Shown: positions 27,246 through 35,494 of the stretch, in pieces
Position numbering within the stretch: position 1 is the first letter of the stretch
Layout of the letters: each line of letters begins with the position of its first letter
Origin: Desulfoferula mesophila
Lineage (GTDB): Bacteria > Desulfobacterota > Desulfarculia > Desulfarculales > Desulfarculaceae
DNA length: 64,000 bases
Assembly (NCBI RefSeq): GCF_037076455.1
Contig: NZ_AP028679.1
Span: forward strand, 3,673,501 to 3,737,500
Reading direction: 5' to 3'
Notes under the pieces: model-generated
What the model was told of the DNA's origin: nothing
What the model saw: the letters and a program-made list of their open reading frames with translations, nothing else
Database searches by the model: none
Made by a program: the position numbers and the translations under genes

Positions 27246-27691
27246 GCAAGCCGGCGATCCAGCCCGTCGCCCCCAGCCGCTACCCGGAGTTGCTGGCGGT
27301 CTGGGAGGCCTCGGTGCGCGCCACCCACAACTTTTTGAGTGAGGCGGACATCGCCGCGCTGAAGCCGCTCATCCTGGAGCGCTATTTCGCCGCCGTTGAT
27401 TTGCGCTGCGCGGTGGCGGAAGACGGCCGCGTGCTGGGCTTCGTGGGCATGGCCAAGGGTAAAATCGAGATGCTGTTCATCGCTCCCGAGCACCGGGGCC
27501 GGGGAATCGGAACCCTTCTGGCCCGGCACGCCATAGAGCGGCACGGCGTCACCAAGGTGGACGTGAACGAGCAGAATCCCCAGGCGCTGGGTTTTTATCA
27601 TAGCCTGGGCTTCAGGACCGTGGGCCGCTCGGCCACCGACGGCCAGGGCCGCCCCTTCCCCTTGCTGCACCTGGAACTAGGCCAGGCCTAG
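27236..27691 (+). CDS. GNAT family N-acetyltransferase (YjaB-like)
   Basis: About 151 aa. Acetyl-CoA-dependent acetyltransferase fold: VWEASVRATHNFLSEADI at the N-terminus, IEMLFIAPEHRGRGIGTLLARHA (the R-G-x-G-x-G CoA site is HRGRGIG), and VDVNEQNPQALGFYHSLGF with GRPFPLLHLEL at the end. This pattern matches the YjaB-type subgroup. The start is most likely the TTG at 27236, overlapping the previous gene by 10 nt with GAGG 4 nt upstream; no ATG is available. Substrate unknown. It converges on, and overlaps by 4 nt, the next minus-strand gene. Confidence 0.78.
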   Translation: MPLSKPAIQPVAPSRYPELLAVWEASVRATHNFLSEADIAALKPLILERYFAAVDLRCAVAEDGRVLGFVGMAKGKIEMLFIAPEHRGRGIGTLLARHAIERHGVTKVDVNEQNPQALGFYHSLGFRTVGRSATDGQGRPFPLLHLELGQA

Positions 27692-28386
27692 GCCCGGCGC
27701 AGGGTCTTTTGCCCCCAAGGACAGGCCGCGCTACAGATGCCGCAGATGTGGCCGTCGTGGAAATGGCGGTAATGGGTCTTTTTGAAGGCATCGCAGGCGG
27801 CCGGGTCCAGGATCGCCTCCCGCGCCAGGCCCGGGTGCCAGGCGTGGCCCTTCAGCGCTCCGGCCGGGCAGGCCTCCACGCAGGCGCTGCAGGCGCCGCA
27901 ATAGCTCTTTTCCAGCGGCTCGTCCGGGGCTAGCGGCGCGTCGGTCAAGACCGTGCCCAGGCGCAGCCAGGGGCCCAGGCGGCGGTTGATCAGTTGGCAG
28001 TTCTTGCCCACCCAACCCAGGCCCGCCCGGGTGGCCGCCGTCTTGTGGGGAAAGTCGCCCCGGATGTTCACCGGATCGCTACGCACCGAGGCGGGCACCG
28101 CCCAGGCCCCCTGCCCCTCGTCCAGCAGCAGGTCTTGCAACTCGCCGCAGATGCGGTTGAGCCTTTGGTTGGTGGCTTCGTAGAGCTCGGTGTAGGTCTG
28201 GTTGGGCCCTTGGCGGATGGAAGCCATGACCCCGGGCTCCATGGACAGGGCCAGGGACACGGCGCGAGGATAGTCGCCCAGCCGGGCGGGCACCAAGCCG
28301 CTCAGGTCGGCCACCCCCCATAGCGCCACCCCGTGTTGCCGCAAAAGTTGCTCCACTTTTTCTCGCAGCCCTGTGTCGTCCTGCAT
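27688..28386 (-). CDS. QueG-like 4Fe-4S double-cluster protein
   Basis: 232-aa iron-sulfur protein. The C-terminal half carries an epoxyqueuosine-reductase-like double [4Fe-4S] region: CGACSACVEACPAGAL and later HICGICSAACPWGQ. The N-terminal half has PRAVSLALSMEP and KTAATRAGLGWVGKNCQLI, which correspond to conserved QueG segments. Genuine QueG is about 350-380 aa with a C-terminal HEAT-like part; this protein is much shorter and lacks it. It is better called a QueG-related Fe-S/corrinoid-type oxidoreductase of unknown substrate. The ATG at 28386 is the first plausible start. Confidence 0.7.
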   Translation of the reverse strand: MQDDTGLREKVEQLLRQHGVALWGVADLSGLVPARLGDYPRAVSLALSMEPGVMASIRQGPNQTYTELYEATNQRLNRICGELQDLLLDEGQGAWAVPASVRSDPVNIRGDFPHKTAATRAGLGWVGKNCQLINRRLGPWLRLGTVLTDAPLAPDEPLEKSYCGACSACVEACPAGALKGHAWHPGLAREAILDPAACDAFKKTHYRHFHDGHICGICSAACPWGQKTLRRA

Positions 28387-28500
28387 GGTCGCGCCTTTCG
28401 TCCTCGAGGTGCTTCTATTGTAGCAGCGACGGGCGGTTGCTTTCCTTGACCGGCTCGAACCACTGGGGTAGATTAGCCTTTTCTTGGAGAGCCCGCAGCC

Positions 28501-29424
28501 ATGGAGTTCATGGAGTTTAGCGGAAAACAGGCCGCCCAAAGCCCCGAGGCCCTGCGCCTGGCCGGGGAGGCCCCCTGGATTATGGGCTGGCCGCCGTCCG
28601 CGGACGAGCGCGTGCTGGCTGACCGGGATTTTTCCTGGTTGGCCGCCTGGCACCCCCTGGCCTTTGACAGCGAGGTGTTCGGCCTGGCCCTGGGCCAGAT
28701 ATCCTGCCTGGCCCACCGCGCTCCTTGGCCGGAGGCCGACTCCCTGGCCCGGGGCGCGGTCTTTTTGGGAGAGCTGGCCGCCCGCGCCCGGGGGGCGGGC
28801 CTGGCGGGGCTGTTCGCCAGGGTGGCGGAAAAGGACTTTTTGGGCGCCCAGGCCCTGGAGGCCGCCGGAGCCAGGCTCATGGACGCCAGCGTGGTCTGGG
28901 AGGCCGATCTGGACGCGCTGGCCGCGACCCCTGCCCCGCCCGGCGGGTTCGAGCTACGCGCCGCCGCCCCGGAAGATGCCCCCGCCCTGGAAGCGCTGGC
29001 CGCCGGGGCCTTTTGCGACCTGGCGGCCTATGCCGACCGTTTCTCCTTGGACCCACGCCTGGGCCACGGTTGCGGCGAGCTCTACCGCCGCTGGATGGCC
29101 AACAGTTTGAGCGGCGCGCAGGCGGACCAGGTGCTGGTGTTGACCGCCGAAAAAAAGCCGGTGGGCTTCATCACCCTGAAAAAAGGGCAAAGCGGTGAGC
29201 CGGGCTGGGTGGCGCTCAATGCCGTGTCGCCGGATATGCGGGGCCGGGGGCTGTATAATACTTTACTGGCCCATGGGCTGGCCTGGTTGGCCGGACAGGG
29301 TGCATCGTGCGCGCGGGTGCGCACCAAATTCAGCCAGCGCGCGGTCATTCGCGCCTGGAGCCGCCTGGGGGCCCGTCCCCTGGCCGGGGATTTCACCTTC
29401 CACCTCTGGTTGGACGATTTTTAG
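28501..29424 (+). CDS. GNAT family acyltransferase (amino-sugar acetyltransferase-like)
   Basis: 307-aa two-part protein. The N-terminal half (HPLAFDSEVFGLALGQISCL) resembles the N-domain of dTDP-amino-sugar acetyltransferases (WecD/RffC type). The C-terminal half is a GNAT domain with FELRAAAPEDAPALEALA, GFITLKKGQ and the CoA-binding AVSPDMRGRGLYNTLL. It precedes a sugar-nucleotide epimerase by 11 nt, so a joint role in a modified surface sugar is plausible. ATG codons at 28501 and 28510 are both possible. Confidence 0.72.
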   Translation: MEFMEFSGKQAAQSPEALRLAGEAPWIMGWPPSADERVLADRDFSWLAAWHPLAFDSEVFGLALGQISCLAHRAPWPEADSLARGAVFLGELAARARGAGLAGLFARVAEKDFLGAQALEAAGARLMDASVVWEADLDALAATPAPPGGFELRAAAPEDAPALEALAAGAFCDLAAYADRFSLDPRLGHGCGELYRRWMANSLSGAQADQVLVLTAEKKPVGFITLKKGQSGEPGWVALNAVSPDMRGRGLYNTLLAHGLAWLAGQGASCARVRTKFSQRAVIRAWSRLGARPLAGDFTFHLWLDDF

Positions 29425-29435
29425 GAGCTTATAAA

Positions 29436-30395
29436 ATGGCGCGAGTCTTGGTAACCGGCGGAGCCGGCTCCATCGGGTCTTATATTTGCGAAGTGTTGGT
29501 GCAGCGGGGCCACGAAGTGGTGGCCCTGGACAACGGCCCCTCCCGCAAGGTGGAGCACCTGTTCGACTCCGGGCGCTTCAAGTTCGTGCAGGACTCGGTG
29601 CTGTCCAAAGAGGTGGTGGAACACCTGGTAAGCCAGACGGACATAGTCATCCACCTGGCGGCCATCGCCGACCCCAAGCGCTACGTCACCGAGCCGCTGA
29701 ACGTGCTCAACGTGAACCTCAAAGGCACCCTGCATCTGCTGGAGGCCGCGGCCCGGGGTCGCAAGAAGTTCGTCTTCGCCTCCACCAGCGAGGTGTTGGG
29801 CCGCAACCCCGACGTGCCCTGGGACGAAGAAGCCGACCGGGTTTTGGGGCCGCCCTCCATCAACCGCTGGTGCTACTCCACCGGCAAGGCCCTGGTGGAG
29901 CACTATCTCTACGCCTACGGCCAGCAGGAAGGCCTGCCCTTCGTCATCATGCGCTTTTTCAACGTCTACGGCCCCCGCTGCGACGACCTGGGCCAGGGCC
30001 GGGTGATCCCCATCTTCCTGGAGCGCTTCTTGAGCGGCGAGCCGGTGGTCATCCACGGCGACGGCCGGCAGACCCGCTGCTTCACCTTTATCGAGGACAC
30101 CGCCCAGGCGGTGGTGGAGCTTTCCCTCAACGACGCGGCCCTGGGGCAGTGCTTCAACGTGGGCAGCGACGTGGAGACCTCCATCCTGGAACTGGCCCAG
30201 ACCATGAAACAGGTGGGCGGCTTTGACAACGAACTGATCTTCAAGCCCCACCTGGAGGTGTTCGGGCCCTCCTACGAGGACATCCCCCGGCGCATCCCCA
30301 AGGTGGAGCGCATCGCCAAAGTGATCGGCTGGAAGGCCACCACTCCCCTGGAGGAAGGCCTCGGCCGCACCATCGAGTTCTACCGCAAGCCCTAA
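29436..30395 (+). CDS. NAD-dependent nucleotide-sugar epimerase/dehydratase
   Basis: 319-aa extended short-chain dehydrogenase. NAD motif VLVTGGAGSIGSYI at the N-terminus, DIVIHLAAIADP, catalytic Ser in FASTSEVLG and catalytic Tyr/Lys in YSTGK near residue 150, then MRFFNVYGPRCDD and GDGRQTRCFTFIED, typical of UDP-glucose 4-epimerase and UDP-glucuronate decarboxylase relatives. TAGGAG overlaps the upstream stop and supports the ATG at 29436. The C-terminus (IPKVERIAKVIGWKATTPLEEGL) fits this family. The exact sugar cannot be read from sequence. Confidence 0.82.
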   Translation: MARVLVTGGAGSIGSYICEVLVQRGHEVVALDNGPSRKVEHLFDSGRFKFVQDSVLSKEVVEHLVSQTDIVIHLAAIADPKRYVTEPLNVLNVNLKGTLHLLEAAARGRKKFVFASTSEVLGRNPDVPWDEEADRVLGPPSINRWCYSTGKALVEHYLYAYGQQEGLPFVIMRFFNVYGPRCDDLGQGRVIPIFLERFLSGEPVVIHGDGRQTRCFTFIEDTAQAVVELSLNDAALGQCFNVGSDVETSILELAQTMKQVGGFDNELIFKPHLEVFGPSYEDIPRRIPKVERIAKVIGWKATTPLEEGLGRTIEFYRKP

Positions 30396-30409
30396 ACGAG
30401 GGAGACCCG

Positions 30410-31006
30410 ATGCTCGATTGCAAAGGATTGGCTTGTCCGCAGCCGGTGATGCGGGCCAAGGAGCTTTTGGAAAAAGAGGCTCCGGACAGCCTGGAGGTGC
30501 TGGTGGACAACCAGGCCGCCGGACAGAACGTGCAGCGTTTCCTGCAGTCCCAGGGCTATGAAGCCGAGGTGACGGCCCAGGGCGCCGACTTCCTTATCAC
30601 CGGACGCCGCGACCCCGGCCGCGAGGTCCAGGCCCCGCCGCCCGATGTGTACACCTGCTCCACCGAGGACGCGCGCATCCTGGTGTTCGTGCGCACCGAC
30701 ACCCTGGGGCGCGGCGATGACAAGCTTGGCGCGGGCCTGATGAAGAACTTCCTGCTCACCCTCAAGGAGATGGGCCCCTCCCTGTGGCGCATCCTCTTTT
30801 TGAACGGCGGCGTGAAGCTGTGCTGCGAAGGCTCCGAGAGCCTGCCCGCCCTGCAGGAGTTGGCGGGCAGCGGGGTCAGCATCCTGGTCTGCGGCACCTG
30901 CCTGGACTTCTACGGGCTGCTGGAGCAAAAGAAGGTGGGCGAGACCACCAACATGCTCGACATCGTCACCTCCCTGCAGGTGGCCGGCAAGGTAATCACG
31001 GTCTAG
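30410..31006 (+). CDS. yedF: Selenium metabolism sulfurtransferase-like protein YedF
   Basis: 198 aa with the two-domain layout of the selenium-associated YedF family. A TusA-like N-domain has its active cysteine in DCKGLACPQPVMRAKELL. After a linker (ITGRRDPGREVQ) comes a DsrE-like C-domain with VKLCCEGSES and LVCGTCLDFYGL, which may form a persulfide or perselenide relay. This fusion is known to track with selenophosphate use. selD and a Sec-type LysR gene lie 22 kb downstream in the same window, which supports the call. It is 14 nt after the epimerase gene, probably in the same transcript. Confidence 0.87.
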   Translation: MLDCKGLACPQPVMRAKELLEKEAPDSLEVLVDNQAAGQNVQRFLQSQGYEAEVTAQGADFLITGRRDPGREVQAPPPDVYTCSTEDARILVFVRTDTLGRGDDKLGAGLMKNFLLTLKEMGPSLWRILFLNGGVKLCCEGSESLPALQELAGSGVSILVCGTCLDFYGLLEQKKVGETTNMLDIVTSLQVAGKVITV

Positions 31007-31213
31007 CCGTACCCTTCCCTTCCCCGGCGCATAAGCCGTCTGTTTACGTTTTAAAACATAGTAAAAATCAATAAATAAAGTCCATTCCAATAGGTCTGGC
31101 AAAATGCTGTCATGCCTAGTGGGATTAAGAGTTTTGAAAGAAAGAAATGGCTGACGTCTAGTGGCCCAAAACAGGCTGGCGGGCCGATGCGTTAGCTGGT
31201 TGGCTCACCGGTA

Positions 31214-31323
31214 CAGCCAGGGAGTGTAAGGCAAGGCTTTCGGCAAGCGAAAGCCGGAGGCGTGGCAAAAGCTACTTCGAGGCTTGAGCGCCACCGGCAA
31301 CGCAGCCTGGCGACTCCTGGCTG
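31214..31323. repeat. Structured 110-nt intergenic element with imperfect terminal inverted repeats
   Basis: CAGCCAGGGAGT (31214-31225) and ACTCCTGGCTG (31313-31323) are inverted repeats with one extra G. Between them GGCTTTCG (31235-31242) and CGAAAGCC (31248-31255) form a perfect 8-bp hairpin. A second hairpin pairs GTGGC (31262-31266) with GCCAC (31290-31294), with AAGC/GCTT inside. The three-stem fold lies between the convergent yedF and methyltransferase genes. It may be a REP/MITE-type repeat, a small RNA, or a shared terminator region. No transposase is nearby. The rest of 31007-31347 is A/T-rich near 31040-31140 and holds no supported gene. Confidence 0.5.
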
Positions 31324-31347
31324 AAATGGGCGGCCGGACCAGACCGG

Positions 31348-32361
31348 TTAGGGCTTGAACCCTCTGACCAGCGAGGCGGGCGAGCCCTCGCGGGTGGGGC
31401 CCTCGTAGGAGCAGCCGGTGAGCCCGGCCTGGGTCATGAAGCCGCAGATGTCGGCCGCGGTGTAGCCCTGGCCCTCCTCGGTGTTCACCAGCATGTTCAA
31501 GGAGAACAGGGCGGGCCAGGCGTGGGCGGGCGTCTCGGTGTCCACCACGAACTCCTGCACCCACAGCGCGCCGCCGGGCTTCAGGGCCGAGGCCGCCTTG
31601 GCCACCAGCTTGGCGCACTCGCCGGGGCCTTCGCCGTGCAGCACCTGGCTCAACCACACCACGTCGTAGGGGCCGCCCACGTCGTTCTCCTCGTAGTCCC
31701 CGGCGATGAAGCGCACCTCGCCGCCCCGGGGGTGGCGGGCCGCCTCTTCCCGGAAAAAGGGCTCGGCGCCCGGCAGGTCGAAGACCGTGGAGGCCAGGCC
31801 GGGGGTTTCATCGGCAAAGGTGAGCGCGTAGACGCCGGGGCCGCCGGCCAGGTCCAACAGGCTCTGCCCGGCGGCCAGCCCCAGGCGGGCGGCCAGGCCC
31901 GTGGCCTGCTGGCGGGCGATGTCGCGCATGGCCCGGTAGAAGTGGGCCCGGCCGGGGGGGGCCGCCTCGGCCTGGTCGGGCGCGGGGCGCTCCACCGGTT
32001 TGCCGGTGCGGATGCTCTCGGCCAAATGGGACCACACCGGCATGAGGTCGGCCATGTGCAAGACCATGTTGTTCATGCTGCGGGGGGCGCCCGGGTCGAG
32101 CAGGGTTTCCAGGCCGGGTGCCAGGGCGTAGGCCTCGCCCCGCTTCACGGCCAGTTCCAGGGCGTGCAGGGCGATCATGAGCATGCGGGTGGCCCGAAGA
32201 TCCAGGCCCAGGGCGGCGGCGGCCTCCTCGGGAGTGGCGGGGCCCTGGGTGGCCAAACGGGCGGCCAGCCCGGTGCGCACCGCCGCGTGCAGCGCGGCCG
32301 AGGCCCAAAAGGCGTGGGCCAGGCCGGATACGTCTTGGGGCTTCCACTGCTTGGGGCTCAT
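31348..32361 (-). CDS. SAM-dependent methyltransferase, O-methyltransferase (acetylserotonin type) family
   Basis: 337 aa. The N-terminal part is a winged-helix dimerisation domain (HAFWASAALHAAVRTGLAARL; RATRMLMIALHAL). The C-terminal part is a class I methyltransferase with SAM motif LLDLAGGPGVYAL near residue 170, acidic strand FDLPGAEPF, GDYEENDVGGPYDVVWLSQVLH, and ALKPGGALWVQEF. This is the plant-type/bacteriochlorophyll-type O- or C-methyltransferase layout. Substrate is unknown. It starts 23 nt downstream of the DUF401 transporter's stop and is probably co-transcribed with it. Confidence 0.8.
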   Translation of the reverse strand: MSPKQWKPQDVSGLAHAFWASAALHAAVRTGLAARLATQGPATPEEAAAALGLDLRATRMLMIALHALELAVKRGEAYALAPGLETLLDPGAPRSMNNMVLHMADLMPVWSHLAESIRTGKPVERPAPDQAEAAPPGRAHFYRAMRDIARQQATGLAARLGLAAGQSLLDLAGGPGVYALTFADETPGLASTVFDLPGAEPFFREEAARHPRGGEVRFIAGDYEENDVGGPYDVVWLSQVLHGEGPGECAKLVAKAASALKPGGALWVQEFVVDTETPAHAWPALFSLNMLVNTEEGQGYTAADICGFMTQAGLTGCSYEGPTREGSPASLVRGFKP

Positions 32362-32384
32362 GGCCGCTCCTTATCTCGGGATGG

Positions 32385-33686
32385 TCAGGACAAGATCAAA
32401 TACCAGATCACCAGGCCCACGGTGTTAAGCGCCAGGGGTCCATAGAGATAAGGATAGCAAGAGGTCAGGGTGCATTTGAAGTAGTCGCGCGAAAGCAAAA
32501 AGCACAGGTGCAGCGGCGAGAGCATCATGCCGAAGAAGCCGCAGACAAAGGCCAGGCCGCCGTGGGCCAGATACGCCAGGTCGCCCAGGCCCATGCCGGC
32601 CAGCAGGGGCACCACCAGGGGCATGCTGGCCCCCACATAGCCCACCGCGATGCCGGTTACCACCCCACTGACAAAGGGAAGCAGGCAGATCATGGCCAGG
32701 GTGGGGATGCCGTAGGCCTTCATCTCCTGCTGGATGGCCCCCACCGCGCCCGAGGACTTCATGAGCCCTTGGAAAATCATGATGCCGGCGATGAGCACCA
32801 TCATCATCAGCACGTCGCGGCGGCCGAAGGTGGCCAGCACTTGCAACGGACCGATGCGGTTGGCTATGGCCGCCGCGATGAGCGCCCCGGCCAGGCCCAC
32901 GATGAGGGCGGTGCCCTCGGGCCAGGGCGGGCCGCCCTCTCCCCACAGGGCTCCCAGGCCGGTGACCACCACCACCACCGCGATCATCACCAAGATGGGA
33001 GCGCACTCGATGATAAACTCGCGCACCGAGCCCACGCCGGGATTTTCCTCGGCGGGCGGGTCGGGCAGGCGGCGCAGCAGGAACCACACTCCGCCGCCCA
33101 AATGCACCGCGGCCAAGGGCAGCATCACCAGCATGAAGGCCAGGGTGTCCACTCCCAGCAGCGAGACCACCAGGATGAAGCCGGGATACATGGGCCACCA
33201 GTACTCACCGTGGTGGCGGAACCAATAGTTCACCGCGGCCAGCAGCGAGCCATTGGCCTCCCCGTCCGGGCTGGCCTGGCAGGAGGCCTCCACCATGGGG
33301 GCGGAGAACAGGGCTCCGCCGGGCATGGGCAACAGGCCGATGATGGCCGGCATAACCGCCGCCGTGGCCTTGGGCGAGTGCACCAGGCGGCTGAAGGAGC
33401 CCACGATGCGCTCCAGTTGGCCGCCCTCTTTCATCAGGTGGCTGAGCACCAGCATGAAGGCCACGGCCAGGGCCAGGCGCAGGCTCACCGGCGAGACCAT
33501 GGCCTGCACCGCTTCGGAGGCCACAGTCATGGGGCCGTGGCCCATCCACAGGCCCAGCAGCAGACCTCCGCCGGCAATGCAATAGCCCAAGTTGATCTTG
33601 AAACGGCTGGTAGTGACCACCAAGACAAAAATAATCAGCACTTTGACCAGGGATGGCCAAAGCAAGGGGTTGAGAATTTCGTTCAC
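32385..33686 (-). CDS. DUF401 family integral membrane transporter-like protein
   Basis: 433 aa, hydrophobic with about 10-12 membrane segments. It matches the DUF401 family (related to GntP/CitMHS-type carriers): AVMPAIIGLLPMPGGALFSAPMVE near residue 115, YWFRHHGEYWWPMYPG, and GFFGMMLSPLHLCFLLSRDYF near the C-terminus. The GTG at 33686 overlaps the stop of the upstream MAF gene by 4 nt (GTGA), so translation is coupled. Substrate unknown; the family call is from the motif pattern. Confidence 0.78.
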   Translation of the reverse strand: MNEILNPLLWPSLVKVLIIFVLVVTTSRFKINLGYCIAGGGLLLGLWMGHGPMTVASEAVQAMVSPVSLRLALAVAFMLVLSHLMKEGGQLERIVGSFSRLVHSPKATAAVMPAIIGLLPMPGGALFSAPMVEASCQASPDGEANGSLLAAVNYWFRHHGEYWWPMYPGFILVVSLLGVDTLAFMLVMLPLAAVHLGGGVWFLLRRLPDPPAEENPGVGSVREFIIECAPILVMIAVVVVVTGLGALWGEGGPPWPEGTALIVGLAGALIAAAIANRIGPLQVLATFGRRDVLMMMVLIAGIMIFQGLMKSSGAVGAIQQEMKAYGIPTLAMICLLPFVSGVVTGIAVGYVGASMPLVVPLLAGMGLGDLAYLAHGGLAFVCGFFGMMLSPLHLCFLLSRDYFKCTLTSCYPYLYGPLALNTVGLVIWYLILS

Positions 33687-35443
33687 GTTAAAATTGCCTC
33701 TTGATGCCCCGTGGATTTGGCGAAGCGCTCCAGGACGCGGTCGTCGTTGTCGCGCCGCGCCTGGGCCAGGGTGTTCATTTCCTCGGCGGTGCGTCTGAGC
33801 CCGGCGGCCAACTCCCCGGCCCGGCCCTCCAGCTCGGCCAGGCACAGGCGCAACTGGTCGCAACACTCGCCGATGCCCACGCTGTGCACGTGGGATTGGC
33901 ACATGAGATGATGGCGCCTCCGGAAGGAGCGCACCAGGCAGCCGTCCAAGAAGGCGGCCAGCATGGAATCGGCGGCGGCCTGCTCCGCCAGGGCCAGGAA
34001 AAGGGCCTCGGCCGCGTAGAGCCATTGCCCGGCCCGCTGGCTGCACAGCTCCTGGTAGTCGGCCAGGGGGGCCGCCGCCCGCTGCCACAGGCGGGTGGCC
34101 GCGGTGGAGGCCCGGTTCAGGCCCCGGGCGTAATGCTCCAGGGCGTCGGCGCTTAGCCAGCGCTCCTGGCGCAGCAGCGCCGCCTGCACCGGCTGGCCCG
34201 GACCGCCCAGCAACGGCAGCATCTCCGCCAAGGAGGCGTAGGTGGTCCCCGGCAGACCCAGGCCGTTCCGGCTGGTGTTGATGGCCGACACCCCCTGACG
34301 GGCCAGCACCCGCCCCAGGGCGCAGGCCCCGGCGGCTTGGTGCAGCGTGGCCTTCACCGTGCCGCCGTCCATGTCCGGCATCATCAGCTCACCCTGGGGA
34401 TCGCTGAGATCCGCGCCCACCAGGATGAGGGGATGGCAACCGGCCACCAGGGCCACCTCGGCCAGTCGGCCCAGGGTGTGCTGTTGGGGGCTCAGGGCTT
34501 CGGCCAGGGGAGCCAAAGGCCCCAAGGCGGTGCCCCTGGGCCCCAGGCACAAGAAAACCGGGCCTGGATGGGCCCGGATGGTGGGGGCGTGGGCCACCTC
34601 CTCGGCGATGAGGGGGGTGCGCGCCAGCACGGGATGGCTGTAGGCGAACAAGGGGCCCAGGGCCGGGCTGGCCAGGCCCACCCCGCTGGGGACGATGCCC
34701 GCCTCGGCCACCCGGGGCAGGGCCCGATCGGAGCAGAAAAACGCCGCCCCTCCCAGATTGCCCGCCAAATGCTCCAAGGCTTCGGGCAGGGAGTCGCCGT
34801 CCAGGGCCAGCACCGCCGGCCGCCCGATGAGCGAACCGGGCAGGGCCGGGGCCTGGGCCGCGAAGGCGGCGTGCACCAGGTTGGCCACCAGGTTGGCCCC
34901 GGACTGCATCTCCCAATCCAGGGCCAGATCGCGGGCCCTGAGGGCGTGGCCCAACACCCGGTAAAGGCGGGCCCTGGCCCTGCTGGCCTCCGACTCGGGG
35001 CCGGCGTGCAGGTGCACCATTTCCATCTGGCCGGTGAGGCTGAGCTGGGGATTGCGGCTCAGGGCCTCTTCCAGATCGGCCTCGGCCGGGGCCAGAAGCA
35101 CCAGTTCCTCCCGGCCCAGGGGAAGGCTCAGATCGTGGCGTCCCAGGGCGGCCAGCAAAAGCTCGGCCCTGGGTTGCAGGCAAAAAACCTGGTGCCCGGA
35201 GGGCATGCGCTCCAAGAGCAGGGCCACCTCGTCCAACAGTCCGCCGCCCACCACCAGGGTTATGCCCCCGGGGCGGGGCCGCAGGCGGCTGAGCCCTTCG
35301 TTTTCCCCGGCCTCAACCTCGGCCACCGGCGCGCCGGCGGTGGCGCCGCTGCGCTCCAGCCAGGCGGCCACCTCGGGCGACACCATGGACACCACTTCCA
35401 GGTTGCGGCGGTAAAGTTCTGGGGAGAAGGGATCGACCGGCAC
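33683..35443 (-). CDS. MAF/DUF115-like glycosyltransferase-family protein
   Basis: 586 aa, resembling motility-associated-factor (DUF115, MptE-like) proteins that modify flagellins. The N-terminal part has FSPELYRRNLEVVSMVSPEV and a Rossmann-like GGITLVVGGGLLDEVALLLERM segment. The central region has GRPAVLALDGDSLPEALEHL, AFFCSDRALPRVAEAGIVPSG and VALVAGCHPLILVGADLSDP. The usual GPS motif of active MAF enzymes appears replaced by LDGDS, so activity is uncertain. A helical C-terminal region (about 150 residues) follows. The GTG start has GAGG 9 nt upstream. No flagellar genes are in this window. Confidence 0.6.
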   Translation of the reverse strand: MPVDPFSPELYRRNLEVVSMVSPEVAAWLERSGATAGAPVAEVEAGENEGLSRLRPRPGGITLVVGGGLLDEVALLLERMPSGHQVFCLQPRAELLLAALGRHDLSLPLGREELVLLAPAEADLEEALSRNPQLSLTGQMEMVHLHAGPESEASRARARLYRVLGHALRARDLALDWEMQSGANLVANLVHAAFAAQAPALPGSLIGRPAVLALDGDSLPEALEHLAGNLGGAAFFCSDRALPRVAEAGIVPSGVGLASPALGPLFAYSHPVLARTPLIAEEVAHAPTIRAHPGPVFLCLGPRGTALGPLAPLAEALSPQQHTLGRLAEVALVAGCHPLILVGADLSDPQGELMMPDMDGGTVKATLHQAAGACALGRVLARQGVSAINTSRNGLGLPGTTYASLAEMLPLLGGPGQPVQAALLRQERWLSADALEHYARGLNRASTAATRLWQRAAAPLADYQELCSQRAGQWLYAAEALFLALAEQAAADSMLAAFLDGCLVRSFRRRHHLMCQSHVHSVGIGECCDQLRLCLAELEGRAGELAAGLRRTAEEMNTLAQARRDNDDRVLERFAKSTGHQEAILT

Positions 35444-35494
35444 TGGATCTATCCTCGATGAGGGCTGGTTGCTTAGAGTTCGTTGAGCAGAATT

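Noticed and set aside
31214-31323. Cobalamin riboswitch
   Set aside because: AGCCAGGAG on the minus strand recalls the B12 box, but it lies at the 5' end, the other conserved elements are absent and the downstream genes do not fit.
31205-31657. Minus-strand frame across the structured element into the methyltransferase gene
   Set aside because: It is antisense/out of frame to the methyltransferase and simply reads through the hairpins.
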